Of a DNA stretch of 64,000 nt, positions 1 to 10,857 are shown one piece after another (the stretch's first letter is position 1; every line of letters begins with the position of its first letter). This stretch comes from Paralithodes platypus (lineage: Eukaryota > Arthropoda > Malacostraca > Decapoda > Lithodidae). The stretch covers positions 20,045,682 through 20,109,681 of the forward strand of contig CM064538.1 of NCBI GenBank assembly GCA_032716605.1. Direction: 5' to 3'. The position numbers were made by a program, and so were the translations under genes. The notes under the pieces were generated by a model. That model did not search any database, was not told the origin of the DNA, and was given only the letters and a program-made list of their open reading frames with translations.

Positions 1-956
1 CTTTAGAAGAGATTAGGATATTAGGCATAAGTAGGAGAGAGGGGGGTGGAGAGGGAGGAATAGCACCGGAATCATCCAAGGTGGAGTTTCTAGCAAAAGT
101 TTGAGCGAAGAGTTCAGCTTTGTCAGAGGAAGAAATGATGGTTGTGCCATCAGAGTGGAAAAGGGGAGGGAAAGACGAGGAAGAAAAATTGTTGGAGAGG
201 TTTTTGGCTAGATGCCAGAAAGCTTGGGAAGAGCTAGAGTTGGATAGTTCAGTGCATTTATTATTGATGAAAGAGTGTTTGGCAAGTCGAAGAATAGATT
301 TGGCTTGATTCCAGGCATTAACATAGGAAGAATGACATTCTTGAGCTTTAAGGTGTCGGTACCGTTTGAATGCTGCCTCCTTGTTGCGGACAGCAGTAGA
401 ACAAGCGTGAGTGAAAGATTTGTTTGCATTAGACTGAGAGAAAGAGAATGGAATGTATGCTTCCATGCCCGATAAGATTACCTCGGTAATGCATTTAGCA
501 CTCCGAGGGTCCCCAGCCACGGAAGCAAAAGTAATTTCATAGAATATCAAAGAAGCACTGCCGAAGAGCCTCCCAGACGGCAGCGCCAAAGTGCCACAAG
601 CGCCGCCGGCTGGGAGGATCAGGTGGCTTTACGTACCTGAGCGATAGGACAGGTGACAGATATTAGTTTATGGTAGGAGAGAAAGGATTTACAGTATAAG
701 CAGAAGGGTTAGAAGTTAGAAATAAGTCAAGAATGTTGGGCCGATCTCCGGAGCGGGTCAGGGATATGGGTGGGTTGCTGGACTAACTGCTCTAGGTCAT
801 TTAGAATAGAAAAGACGTAGGCTTGTTCACCAGGTTGGTCAGTGGAAGAGAGGAGAGCCATTGGCGGTGGTGAACGTTGAAATCTCCTAAGATGGAGATT
901 TTTGCGGAAGGAGAGATGGAGAGAATGTGTTCCACTTTAGAAGTTAAATAGTCTAA
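1..956 (-). mobile_element. Jockey-like LINE fragment, endonuclease end plus linker
   Basis: Read on the - strand from 956 downward, this starts inside an APE-type endonuclease: ISILGDFNVHHRQWL carries the GDFN motif of LINE endonucleases. The frame breaks near 830, and the following pieces (SILNDLEQLVQ, then ILDLFLTSNPSAY) sit in other frames. The linker between endonuclease and reverse transcriptase follows (RNKEAAFKRYRHLKAQE near 380, KAELFAQTFARNSTLDDSG near 90). The reverse transcriptase would lie beyond the left edge. The 5' side ends abruptly at a (GT)n tract. Several frameshifts make it a dead copy. Clade (Jockey/I-like) is judged from resemblance only. Confidence 0.7.
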
Positions 957-957
957 G

Positions 958-1020
<63 letters not shown>

Positions 1021-1045
1021 TGAGTGTGTGTGTGTGTGTGTGTGA
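957..1045. repeat. (GT)n microsatellite
   Basis: Nearly pure GT over about 60 bases, then an interrupted GT stretch. It forms the truncation boundary of the LINE fragment on its left. Confidence 0.95.
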
Positions 1046-1046
1046 G

Positions 1047-1304
1047 TGTCATTGTACAAATGCCTTCGTGTGCTATAGTGTATGTGAAAGTGTTCGTGAA
1101 TGTACATTATGTGATATACTGTATGTGTGAGGGTATGTACTCTGTGTGTGTACGGTATGTGTGTGTGTGTGTGTGTGTCATTGTACAAATGCCTTCGTGT
1201 GCTATAGTGTATGTGAAAGTGTTCGTGAATGTACATTATGTGATATACTGTATATGTGAGGGTATGTACTCTGTGTGTGTACGGTATGTGTGTGTGTGCA
1301 TTTT
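1047..1304. repeat. 129-bp tandem duplication, two units
   Basis: TGTCATTGTACAAATGCC at 1047 recurs at 1176, and the two units are nearly identical. The period is a multiple of three, which keeps an apparent 148-residue frame open across it. There is no sign of real coding content. Confidence 0.9.
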
Positions 1305-1352
1305 TTTGTATTTGTGTATGTGGAATAATGCGCTAGAATGTGTGTGTGTGTC

Positions 1353-1362
<10 letters not shown>

Positions 1363-1438
<76 letters not shown>
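1363..1438. repeat. (GA)n microsatellite
   Basis: Uninterrupted GA dinucleotides, about 38 units, joined directly to a GT-rich stretch on the left. Confidence 0.97.
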
Positions 1439-1441
<3 letters not shown>

Positions 1442-1562
1442 CCAATTTTCCAATCATCTCCAGTTATTGAAAATAGATGAACGCCCTCCAGTGAACTCCG
1501 GAATGGATCGAAACTGACAAGTCTATATGTTGATACCTGCAAGTAAATGGAATAGTAGAGTA

Positions 1563-1591
1563 AACTACAAAGGAGTACAAAGGAGTACAAA
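1563..1591 (-). repeat. Orphan copy of the CR1-like LINE 3' tail repeat
   Basis: About two and a half units of a 10-bp repeat (GAGTACAAAG). On the - strand this is the TTTGTACTCC repeat that ends the CR1-like LINEs at 10680-10700 and 60517-60540. No LINE body adjoins it, so it may be an extremely 5'-truncated insertion. Confidence 0.5.
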
Positions 1592-1660
1592 GTAGGGCGA
1601 GGGAAAGGGGGGGGGGGGAGTTGTTTTGTTGATTGTTGATATGTTTGTGAAGGTGAATAT

Positions 1661-1661
1661 A

Positions 1662-1712
<51 letters not shown>
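1661..1712. repeat. (TA)n microsatellite
   Basis: Pure TA dinucleotides, about 25 units. Confidence 0.95.
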
Positions 1713-1715
<3 letters not shown>

Positions 1716-1788
1716 ATATACCAGGGGGTAAGGTGGCCTTCATCTAATGGTGGAGGACAAAAAGAATATGCCTCACGCATCCTACTGC

Positions 1789-2060
1789 GTGTCGTACAAG
1801 GCGACTAATAGGGGGGATGGCGATAGACTTGTGGACCAACAGCCATTACTATGCAATAAAGTCTTTATCTTAGCACTGTCTTGGTATGGCACTGCCGAGG
1901 CTGGTGGGGTGCGGATAGGTGGTGAGTGTCGTACAAGGCGACTAATAGGGGGGATGACGATAGACTTGTGGACCAACAGCCATTACTATGCAATAAAGTT
2001 TTTATCTTAGCACTGTCTTGGTATGGCACTGCCGAGGCTGGTGGGGTGCGGATAGGTGCC
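1789..2060. repeat. 137-bp tandem duplication plus degenerate relatives
   Basis: GTGTCGTACAAGGCGACTAA starts at 1789 and again at 1926. Each unit ends in TGGGGTGCGGATAGGT. Decayed relatives of the same segment (GGACTTTATTGT with GCTGGTG-type flanks) continue to about 2360, so the array was once longer. No gene is visible to 2640. Confidence 0.85.
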
Positions 2061-2640
2061 ACAGGGGACTGAGTCTTACCTGGTCGCCGTTTGGCACCAC
2101 ACCTGTGTTGGCAACAGTGTTTGCATGTTGGAGCAGTGTTGGGGAAGGACTTTATTGTTCTATAGTCCAAATTGCCTAATATACAGTAGAGTCTTGTTAT
2201 GGTGCTGTCTTTTAGTAACACTGTTAAGGCTGGTGTGGTTGCAGATACTGCAGGTGCAAGTGCTGCAGGGGAACTCTGTTGAGTCTTGCTGAGGCACGGT
2301 TAGCACTATACCAACATCAGCCACAGTGATGGCTTGGTGGGGCAGTGCTGTGGCAGGACTTTATTGTACTACAGTACACTCCAACTACTGAAAGGGAACC
2401 CCGTCTGAGCCGTTACAATGCATGTAATGGAAAAATGACGTTAAACCAATGTATGTATGTTTGTTTGTATGTAATATATAAATACTTTAAAATATGCATA
2501 AACTCACTTACCGGTAATTTAAAAACAAATTGTTGTAAATTAAAACCGCTATGACACATTCCAAAAAAACAAAACAAAAACAATAAGCTCGATAAATTGC
2601 AAATAAGTAAATAAATAAATAAATATATTTATGATCAATA

Positions 2641-2656
2641 AAAAAATATATATATA

Positions 2657-2713
<57 letters not shown>

Positions 2714-2762
2714 GGTATATATATATATATATCTATATATATATATATATATATATATATAG

Positions 2763-2848
<86 letters not shown>
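2641..2848. repeat. (TA)n tract, about 200 bp
   Basis: Long TA-dinucleotide block with small interruptions (ACCGGT, ACTGT). It is flanked on the right by AT-rich sequence that contains a short direct repeat (ACAAAACTAATAATATAAAT at 2998 and 3037). No gene is seen from 2849 to 3240. Confidence 0.9.
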
Positions 2849-2849
<1 letters not shown>

Positions 2850-3240
2850 CAAACAGCTATGACACAGTCAAAACCTAAAAAAAAAAATGGTTCAATATAA
2901 AAAAAACATACAATTTAATATATAATGAATAAAATAAAACACCCAGTACACATCAAAAACTTAAAATAAACTCGATAAATGCAATACAAAGGAAAACAAA
3001 ACTAATAATATAAATAATACAAACACATAAATAAAACAAAACTAATAATATAAATAATACAAATACATAAATAAAACAGCTACAGCACATCCAAAACTAA
3101 AATAAATAAAACATAAACTCGATCACTTGCAAGTCAAACCCTGAAGGCAACGTGTGCAATCGATTAATTGCCATAATAACGCGGCTGTCCTGCTGCGGTT
3201 GGTGTTGCAACGAACATCTTGCACACCGGAAACAGCTGGT

Positions 3241-3913
3241 GAAGGTGGGGGCGGAAGAGGAGGGAGGAGGCGGGAGGAGAGGAGAGGGGAGGGGGGAGGG
3301 GGGGGGGGGAGGAATGGAAAGAAATGGGGGAGGAGGGGTAATGGGTGGGGAAGAGGGAAGGAGGGAGGAATGGGAAGGGAGGGGATGGGGGTGAGGGGGT
3401 GAGGAGGGGAGGGAGGGGGGGGAGGAATGGAAAGGAAGGGGGAGGGAGGGGTAATGGGGTGGGGAAGAGGGGAGGAGGGAGGAACGGGAAGGGAGGGGGA
3501 GTACTTGGGTGGGGAGGAGGGAATGAGGGAGGAAGGGGGAGGGGAGTACGGGGTGGGGAGGAGGGGAGGAGGGGAGATGGTATAATAGGTGGGGCGAGGG
3601 AGGGAGGGAGGAGGGGGTGGTAGTTACAAGGAGTTACAAGGCACAGTTAGTATCTTGGAAAGATTGAGGGAGAAGAGGAGGAGAAGTGAGAGAGGGAGAG
3701 AGATAAGAGAGATGGAGGGGGGGGGGGGGGGGAGGGGGAGGAGAGGAATGGAGGCGGGATGGAGGGAGGGAAGGGAGAGAAAGAGGGGAAGGGAGAGAGA
3801 TAAAGAGAGGGAGATGGAGGAAAAGGGGGGAGGGGGGAGAGAGAGATGAGAGAGAGAGAGAGAGAGGAGAGATAGGACTAGAGAGAGAGACTGAGAGGAG
3901 AGGAGAGGAGAGG

Positions 3914-3955
<42 letters not shown>

Positions 3956-4050
3956 GAGTGTGTGTGTGAGGGAGTGGGGGGGTGGGGGGGGGGGAGAGAG
4001 AGCTGAGAGAGAGGGAGGGGATGGAGAGAGGGAGGGAGGTAAGGTCATTT
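3241..4050. repeat. Polypurine (G/A) tract, about 800 bp
   Basis: The + strand is almost wholly G and A: GGGA/GGA runs to about 3660, then GAGA repeats. The long Ser/Leu-rich and Gly/Glu-rich frames here are translations of the tract, not genes. Strong strand asymmetry of this kind can form triplex or quadruplex structures; that is inference. Confidence 0.9.
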
Positions 4051-4053
4051 TCC

Positions 4054-4116
4054 AACACACCTGGACTTTTTCTATACCTGCTAATTGCCGTAGCGGGTTG
4101 CAATGATAGGGCACGC
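4054..4116. repeat. Dispersed repeat with (GATA)n tail, copy 1
   Basis: ACACCTGGAC, then CTACCTGnTAATTG, then GGTTGCAATGATAGGGC, running directly into a GATA array. A related segment with the same order occupies 5286-5375. The end looks like the 3' end of a retroelement with a GATA tail; the family is unknown. Confidence 0.6.
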
Positions 4117-4117
4117 G

Positions 4118-4151
<34 letters not shown>

Positions 4152-4475
4152 CATAGATAGATAGATAGATAGATATATAGATTGTTAGGTAGATAGATAG
4201 ATAGATGTAATGGTGAGTAGATGAATAGATAGATAAATATATTGCACGGTTGATTAATTGATAGATACATTGATAGGTAGATAGATAGATAGCTAGATAG
4301 ATAGATAGATAGATAGAATGGAAGGTAGACGGGTAGATAGATATATAAATGGCACGGTTGGCTAGTTGGTAGAGGCATAGATAGATAGATAGATAGATAG
4401 AAATATAGATAGAAAGATAGATAGATATATAGATAGAGAAAATGTTGGGTAGAAGGGTAGATAGATTAATAAATG
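4117..4475. repeat. (GATA)n array, interrupted
   Basis: GATA tetranucleotides with periodic interruptions. GGCACGGTTGnnTAnTTG segments recur at about 4244 and 4350, so a longer unit of about 100 bp is superimposed. Confidence 0.9.
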
Positions 4476-4484
4476 GCACCTTTT

Positions 4485-4560
4485 AATGCCGTTTCTGTTT
4501 GGGCTCTGTCTCGAGTCAGCCACCCCCAGTAATGGATGTATGTGTCCGAGCATATACATA
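4485..4560. repeat. Dispersed repeat, CTGTCTCGAGTCAGCC type
   Basis: CTGTCTCGAGTCAGCCACCC followed by a GTA-ATGGATG segment. Related stretches occur at 16028-16080 and 27290-27320. It may be the end of an unidentified retroelement. Confidence 0.45.
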
Positions 4561-4567
4561 CATACTG

Positions 4568-4783
4568 TACAGTCGCGCTAATAAGTGATGTCTCGGCACC
4601 AAGTATATTTTGATCAATAATTGGTATCAGCAATATCTAAGCTATATTTCTTCATATCGAGTGACATATACAAACACGTTCCTACACTTGCCAACCCTAT
4701 TCAACATCTGACAGACATTAATACAGCACAGAGCGAGCCAAACGTAATGACAGCTGGGACATGACTTATTAGCGCCACCCATA
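4568..4783 (+). mobile_element. Mariner-type MITE M, copy 1
   Basis: About 215 bp with terminal inverted repeats: CAGTCGCGCTAATAAGTGATG at the left, and GACATGACTTATTAGCGC, its near reverse complement, at the right. A TA precedes the element. It has no coding capacity. Two further copies lie at 7461-7675 and 54125-54339. TA flanks and ends of this kind fit a non-autonomous Tc1/mariner derivative. Confidence 0.8.
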
Positions 4784-4850
4784 ATTAGCAACATATTTCG
4801 CTACAAAATCCTGGTATTGGCCGAGTAATCCGGATGGCGAGATAGCAATA
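4784..4850 (+). repeat. Dispersed repeat F, copy 1
   Basis: The segment AACATATTTCGCTACAAAAT to GGCGAGATAGCAA is repeated in inverse orientation at 5872-5936. Here it abuts MITE M; the second copy abuts MITE E. Confidence 0.7.
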
Positions 4851-4959
4851 TGCCACCAGCTGGAATACAACAGTCAATCCGGACTGTAAATCTATGACCG
4901 TACACAGGAAAACAAAGCAACAACAGATAGATTGATCCTTACGAGGCTGCTTGTAACTG

Positions 4960-5168
4960 AACTACCGATCCTATGTGAAAACAGGACAGGATAGTGCCGT
5001 ATAAAGTGGAGCTATTCGTTTGTAAATGCAGTAAAGCAGGAGTTATGACCGAGAGAATTTATCTAGGCGTTTTTTTAAAGTTTGAACAGTACTACATTCA
5101 AGGACACTACTAGCCAGTCCATTCCATAAGCTTATCACCCAATTCAAAAATAAAAGCTTCTCTTCAAG
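4960..5168 (-). pseudogene. CR1-like LINE, last part of the reverse-transcriptase ORF
   Basis: On the - strand, 5160-5043 translates to [15 protein letters not shown], then LECSTVQTLKKRLDKF, then a stop. This matches the C-terminal end of the CR1-like LINEs in this window (FFFNRVVNLWNGLP, DCSTVDSFKFRLDKY). Upstream it is cut by a (GA)n tract at 5172. It is a severely 5'-truncated copy, diverged from the two larger ones. Confidence 0.65.
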
Positions 5169-5171
5169 TGA

Positions 5172-5274
<103 letters not shown>

Positions 5275-5285
5275 GGATACATTCG

Positions 5286-5375
5286 GACACACCTGGACCT
5301 TTTCTCTACCTGTTAATTGAAGCCAGGGGTTGCAATAATGAGAGGGCTCGGGTGGTTGATTGATAGATAGATGGA
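5286..5375. repeat. Dispersed repeat with (GATA)n tail, copy 2
   Basis: ACACCTGGACCTTTTCTCTA, then GGGGTTGCAATAATGAGAGG, then GATA units. It is homologous to 4054-4116. Confidence 0.6.
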
Positions 5376-5380
5376 TAGAC

Positions 5381-5460
5381 AGTGTGTGTGTGTGTGTGTG
5401 TGTCTGTGTGTGTGTGTTTGTGTGTGTGTGTCTGTGTATGTGTGTCTGTGTGTGTGCGTG

Positions 5461-5525
<65 letters not shown>

Positions 5526-5533
5526 GAGAGAGT

Positions 5534-5564
<31 letters not shown>

Positions 5565-5567
5565 TCA
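5381..5567. repeat. (GT)n then (GA)n compound microsatellite
   Basis: GT-rich to about 5462, then GA to 5567 with a few GTGA interruptions. Confidence 0.95.
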
Positions 5568-5611
5568 ATTACAAACCTAAAGGTACTTGAATAAACTAAT
5601 GAATGCATATA

Positions 5612-5868
5612 GTCCTCCCGGGATTCGAACTCGGGACACCACACCCAGAACATAAGGACCTAAACCATTATATCACCAACACATTTAATGAAAGCATATG
5701 GTCCTCCCGGGATTCGAACTCGGGACACCACACCCAGCACATAAGCACCTAAACCATTACATCACCAACACAATTAATGAAAGCATACAGTCCTCCCAGG
5801 ATTCAAACTCGGGACACCACACCCAGAATATAAGCACCTAAACCATTACACCACCAACACAGCTGAGG
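5612..5868 (-). repeat. Three tandem tRNA-like units, 89-bp period
   Basis: On the - strand each unit has an A-box-like GGTGATATAATGGTTTAGG and a B-box-like GAGTTCGAATCCCGGGAGG. GTCCTCCC starts at 5612, 5701 and 5790. The acceptor stem does not pair properly, so these are tRNA-derived pseudogenes or SINE heads rather than working tRNA genes. The third unit has lost part of the B box (TTCAAACTC on +). Tandem arrangement of tRNA-like heads is unusual for SINEs. Confidence 0.7.
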
Positions 5869-5871
5869 GTC

Positions 5872-5935
5872 ATTTGCTATCTCGCTATCCTGATTACTCG
5901 TCTATTACCAGGATTTTGTAGCGAAATATGTTGTT
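5872..5935 (-). repeat. Dispersed repeat F, copy 2
   Basis: Inverse copy of 4784-4850, ending in the sequence that adjoins MITE E. Confidence 0.7.
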
Positions 5936-6156
5936 AATTGACCACTTGCGAGTTTAAAGGAAGTTGGAGCCGTAAACATCGATATTAAGCAGAAATGCAA
6001 TAATAATGTAGGTTTCTGATGGATAGCTAGTATGTTGAATTGGGTTGTGTGTGTTTATATATGTACTACAACCGCATTTCATCTGGTAATTTCTGCCTCC
6101 TATCGATGTCTACGGCTCCAACTTCCTTATAGCCTGAAAATCGCAAGTGGTCAATT
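5936..6156 (+). mobile_element. Foldback MITE E, copy 1
   Basis: About 220 bp with long inverted ends. AATTGACCACTTGCGAGTTT and AGGAAGTTGGAGCCGTA at the left are mirrored by TACGGCTCCAACTTCCTTAT and CGCAAGTGGTCAATT at the right. There is no coding capacity. Other copies are at 37812-38038, 43625-45355 (interrupted) and 47116-47356. Confidence 0.85.
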
Positions 6157-6239
6157 ATGAACACTTGGCAATTTTATGACACACGGACATAGCAGTATCA
6201 TATTTTTCTAGCAAGTATCGAGAAATCAGAAGCTAAACT

Positions 6240-6300
6240 CTCTCTTTCTCTCTCTCACACACACACTCACTCTATCTCTCTTACTCTCACACATACTCTC

Positions 6301-6350
<50 letters not shown>

Positions 6351-6372
6351 TCTCACAAACACTCTTTCTCTA

Positions 6373-6403
<31 letters not shown>

Positions 6404-6456
6404 TTTCCACACACTCTCTCATCCTCTCTCTCTCTCTCTCACACTATCTTTCTCGC

Positions 6457-6502
<46 letters not shown>

Positions 6503-6573
6503 TTACACACACACTCTTTCATCCTCTCTCTCTCTCTTACTCATACACACACACTATATCTCTCTCACACACA

Positions 6574-6657
<84 letters not shown>
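6240..6657. repeat. (CT)n/(CA)n compound microsatellite
   Basis: CT blocks separated by short CA blocks, ending in about 80 bases of pure CT. Confidence 0.95.
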
Positions 6658-6744
6658 GTGTGGACAGGTGGGTTTATCGTCAGTAATTAAGACCAGGTAA
6701 TGACCAATGACCAACACCTGTGATCATCAGCATAGTCTAGTGTT

Positions 6745-6746
<2 letters not shown>

Positions 6747-6784
<38 letters not shown>

Positions 6785-7110
6785 TGAATACACACAAACA
6801 CACACACAGTCACTCATGAATATACATACACTCAGGAATACACACATACACACACGAATACGCACTCATGAATAATTATACGCACACACTCACACACACA
6901 AACATGAACACACACACACGCACACACACACACATTCAGGAATATACACACACACACACATGGATACACACATACACACACATGAATACACACATGAATA
7001 CACAATGAATACCCACACATGAACACACACAATCATAAATACACACAGACAAACAGACAGACACACACACAGACAGACACACACACAGACAGACACACAC
7101 ACACAGGGCA
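6747..7110. repeat. (CA)n-rich tract with ATGAATACA interruptions
   Basis: CA dinucleotides interspersed with repeated CATGAATACACA-type units and, at the end, CAGACAGA. The Cys/Val-rich frames on the - strand are artefacts. Confidence 0.95.
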
Positions 7111-7265
7111 ACATAAGTTATGATATGTTAGTCCAAAATACTGGGAACTGGGAATATCCATTACGATTCTTGTCTAAGTAAAATGGATTGATTATAAAGT
7201 AACTAAGACAGGACAACACGAGCGCTGCTCAATTCCTGTAAACTACAAATAGGTAAATACAAATA

Positions 7266-7352
7266 GGTAAATAAAGGTCGGTTTGGTCTAGTGGTCTAAG
7301 GCGCTGTACACTGACTGCAATGTCGAGGGTTCAATTCCACAGATTTTTTTTT
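7266..7352 (+). repeat. tRNA-derived SINE head
   Basis: GGTCTAGTGGTCTAAGGCGC resembles a tRNA A box (Ser/Leu type), and GAGGGTTCAATTCC about 55 bases later is a B box. A T-run follows at 7346. The downstream segment to about 7455 may be the SINE body. Confidence 0.55.
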
Positions 7353-7460
7353 TTCGGCTATTCCGATGGAGAGGATTGTATTGTGGTCCTCCCTAGCCAA
7401 GCTGCTCAACTCTCAGCTTACATTAGCCTACACGTACTCTCACCATTGCATCTGCGTATG

Positions 7461-7675
7461 TACAATCGCGCTAATAAGTGATGTCTCGGCACCAAGTATG
7501 TTTTGATCAATAATTGGTATCACCAATATATAAGCTTCATTTCTTCATATCGAGTGAAATATACAAACATGTTCCTACACTTACTCACCCTATTCAACAT
7601 CTGACAGACATTAATAAAGCACAAAGCCAGCCAAACGTAATGACAGCTGGGACATGACTTATTAGTGCGACCGTA
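7461..7675 (+). mobile_element. Mariner-type MITE M, copy 2
   Basis: Same length, order and ends as 4568-4783 (ATCGCGCTAATAAGTGATG to GACATGACTTATTAGTGCGA), bounded by TA on both sides. Confidence 0.85.
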
Positions 7676-7720
7676 CTATATAGACCTGTGTTCTGCTGAA
7701 TACACGTTTGTCATCTCCAG

Positions 7721-7995
7721 AACGTTTGACGCACTACTCCTCCTAAACGGCTGCCTCCACCACATTGAACACTATCACCAAAGTTGTATACAGAGCTAAA
7801 ATGAACAAAGTGAACCTGCTGGATTTCTGCTACCAACTGTGGTGGCTTTTGCACTGCCATTTTTGTTGTAGTCTTCGGAACCTTTGACGCTCTACTCCTC
7901 CTAGACGGCTGCCTTCACGATATTGAACAGTAAGACCAGAGTTATTCTCAACGCCAAATGGAACAAACTGAACTTACCGGATTTCCGCTCTGTGG
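7721..7995. repeat. 158-bp imperfect tandem duplication
   Basis: TTTGACGCACTACTCCTCCT at 7725 and TTTGACGCTCTACTCCTCCT at 7883. Both units continue through CGGCTGCCT, ATTGAACA and GGATTTCnGCT. The units are diverged, and no coding frame is conserved between them. Confidence 0.7.
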
Positions 7996-8019
7996 AGGCG
8001 TAGGGAGGAATCTGAAATA

Positions 8020-8072
8020 ATAATAAATAATTATAATATTATATAATAATAATAACAATAATAATAATAATA

Positions 8073-8109
<37 letters not shown>

Positions 8110-8120
8110 TAATACTAATA

Positions 8121-8153
<33 letters not shown>

Positions 8154-8375
8154 TTCTAATACTAATAAATAATAATTAATAAAATATTATTATAATAATA
8201 ACTAATCTAACCATAATAATAATAATGACAATATAATAATAATAATAATATAATAACATAATAATAAAAATAACACAAATAAAGAAATTATAATAATAAT
8301 AATAATAATATATAAATATAAAATATAACCGCTAATAATAGGATAATAATATAATAATAATAATACATAAAAATC
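8020..8375. repeat. (AAT)n-rich tract
   Basis: AAT/ATA trinucleotides with interruptions over about 350 bp. Confidence 0.95.
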
Positions 8376-8494
8376 AAATAAAGAATCACCTACCCTGAAA
8401 ATTGGATAAACCTTGGATACCGCTTTTAACAATAACACCGTAACTCCTACTCAAGAGCTTTCATTCTCCTGACGTGATATTTGTACTTGTTTAT

Positions 8495-8722
8495 TCTTAC
8501 TCTCTCTCTTACTCTTACTCTTACTCTCTCTCTCTCTTTCTTTCTTACTTTCTCTCTCTCTCTTTCTCTCTTACTTTCTCTCTCTCTCTTACCTCCTCTT
8601 TCTTCTTACTACTCAGCCTCAATCCTCTAATTTCTTTCTTTCATTACTCTTTCTCTCTTAAATCTTTCGTCTTAACTCTCTCTCTTACTTCCATCTTCTT
8701 TCTCTTACTCTCTACTTTTTTA

Positions 8723-8753
<31 letters not shown>

Positions 8754-8909
8754 TTGCTCTTCTTCTTACTCTCTCTCTTTCTTACTTTCTCTCTCTAACT
8801 CTTACTCTCTCTTCCTCTTACTGTCGCTTACTCTTATTCTCCCTCTTACTATTTCATTTTCTCTCTTATTCTCTCTTTCTCGCTCGCTCTCTCTCTCTCT
8901 CTTACACAC

Positions 8910-8954
<45 letters not shown>

Positions 8955-9043
8955 ATTTATCTGGCACAAGTGTAAATTATCACCAAGGGTTTGTTCAATG
9001 TAGAACAGTGGTGGTGGTGGGTTATGTTTATGTCTTCTCTTCT

Positions 9044-9107
<64 letters not shown>

Positions 9108-9160
9108 TTAGTTCACGGGGAAATACATTCTCGCCTCATTACTCTCTCTCTTTCTCTCTC
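8495..9160. repeat. (CT)n-rich tract with (CA)n
   Basis: Pyrimidine-rich DNA of CT, CTT and TTACTCT units, a CA block near 8910-8952 and a pure CT block at 9048-9103. It is in frame with the LINE to its right, so the 637-residue open frame from 8474 is half artefact. Confidence 0.95.
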
Positions 9161-10471
9161 TCCCTACCCAGTAACTATCGTCCAATTAGCTTAACCTCAG
9201 TTGTATGTAAAATGCTAGAAACGGTCATACGAGACAGACTCGTAAATCACTTAGACGAAAATAACATACTTAAAGATACTCAACACGGCTTTCGTAAAAA
9301 ACGTTCCTGTTTAACAAACCTCTTAGACTTCTTCCACGATATCCTCAACCTCTACGATGAGAGTAAAGCTGTAGATATTATATACCTTGATTTTCAAAAG
9401 GCCTTTGACAAAGTTCCCCACAAACGTTTACTGCTAAAACTAAAAGCGCATGGAATACAAGACGGTGTGTTGAAATGGATAGAAAATTGGCTCAGCAACA
9501 GAAAGCAAAAGGTAGTCATAAACGGTAAGGCATCTAAATGGACCAATGTAAGTAGCGGGGTACCCCAGGGATCGGTACTAGGTCCTAATATCTTTCTAAT
9601 TTACATCAACGACATAGATGAGGGTCTCACCTGTACAATCTCAAAATTTGCTGACGATACAAAAATTGCAAATAGCGTACTCTTAAAAGAACAAGTTGAC
9701 GATATGCAACACAATCTAGATAAATTGTCATGTTGGGCCCAAATTTGGCAAATGAGTTTCAATGCGGATAAATGTAAAGTACTACATGTCGGATACCTAA
9801 ATGAGAAAGCAAACTATTCGATGAATGGCACTCAGCTTAAGAATGTAAACAGAGAAACCGATCTGGGAGTAACAATATCGAGTAACCTGAAACCGAGTCA
9901 ACAATGTTCAGGAGTTGTTAAGAAGGCAAACAAAATAATTGGCTTTATAGGCAGGTCATTTGAGCATAAATCCAAAGAAGTTATCCTAACCCTTTACAAT
10001 TCCTTAGTCCGCCCTCTTCTGGAATACTGCGTTCAATCCTGGTGCCCTTATTACCAAAAAGATATAAACAAGCTAGAACGAGTTCAACGTAGAGTTACCA
10101 AAATGATACCTAGCCTAAAGAACAAACCATACGAAGAGCGTCTTAGAGAATTAAATTTATTTCCTTTAACCCAGCGCAGATTAAGAGGTGACTTAATTCA
10201 AGTGTTCAAAATCATCAAAGGCATCGACAATATGAACTGTAGTAAGTACTTCACTATCGACCAATCTAATTACACGCGGGGAAACGGTTGCAAAATTATT
10301 GGTAAATCTTTTAACTCGCACGAATCTAAGAATTCTTCTTCAATCGAGTTGTCAACTTGTGGAATGGGCTTCCCCGAAACGTTATAGACTGCAGCACCGT
10401 TGATTCATTTAAACTCCGCCTAGACAAATATCTCTCATCAAACCCGCGACTGACTGCGTTTGTAAATGAAT
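9161..10471 (+). pseudogene. Reverse transcriptase, C-terminal two thirds
   Basis: The frame contains NYRPISL, QHGFRKKRSC, LDFQKAFDKVPHK, GVPQGSVLGP and the catalytic FADDTK. It then runs into the thumb and the C-terminal VQRRVTKMIP region. Compared with the copy at 60737-62580, one T is missing near 10336 (AAGAATTC versus AAGAATTTC), so the frame ends early at 10387 instead of at about 10471. The change LGPNIF for LGPILF just after the GVPQG motif is also odd. The encoded enzyme would be inactive because its N-terminal part is missing. Confidence 0.9.
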
Positions 10472-10700
10472 AACTTTGTTTTATCCCCCCCTCAGTTACT
10501 AACCCATCTGTCCTCTACTAACTTCCTAATCCTGCCATGGACATTAGTTCCAGGGCAGTATTTCCCTTTCCAATGTTCCCTTACCCACTCTATACCACTG
10601 TTTGGACACTTGATCCTCAGTGGTTTGGAGGACAAGCAACCTAGAAGGGTCACTAGATCTGTTGTTGCTTGATTTCCTTTGTACTCCTTTGTACTCTCTA
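9161..10700 (+). mobile_element. CR1-like LINE, 5'-truncated copy
   Basis: Homology to the - strand LINE at 60515-64000 starts abruptly at CCCTACCCAGTAACTATCG and runs through the reverse transcriptase, the 3' untranslated region and a terminal 10-bp repeat (TTTGTACTCC, two units) at 10676-10696. The two copies are very similar along their length, so this family moved fairly recently. The 5' junction lies in a CT tract. Confidence 0.9.
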
Positions 10701-10737
10701 TCTATCTAATTATCTACATTTTACACATCCCACTCAT

Positions 10738-10795
10738 TTCTTCTCTCTCTCTCTCTCTCTCTCACCCTCACTCTCTCTCTCTCTCTCTCTCTAAC
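10738..10795. repeat. (CT)n microsatellite
   Basis: Two CT blocks separated by CACCCTCA. Confidence 0.95.
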
Positions 10796-10857
10796 GTATG
10801 ATGGCCACTTAGCTAAAGTAAACCGTAGCGTACTTATAATTAACGACAGTCCTCCAC

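Noticed and set aside
3152..4559. Gly/Arg/Glu-rich and Ser/Leu/Tyr-rich frames
   Set aside because: Translations of polypurine and GATA tracts.
5612..5868. Functional tRNA genes
   Set aside because: B boxes are good, but acceptor stems do not pair and the third unit has lost part of its B box.
8474..9160. N-terminal part of the 637-codon frame before the reverse transcriptase
   Set aside because: CT microsatellite that happens to be in frame with the truncated LINE; homology starts only at 9161.
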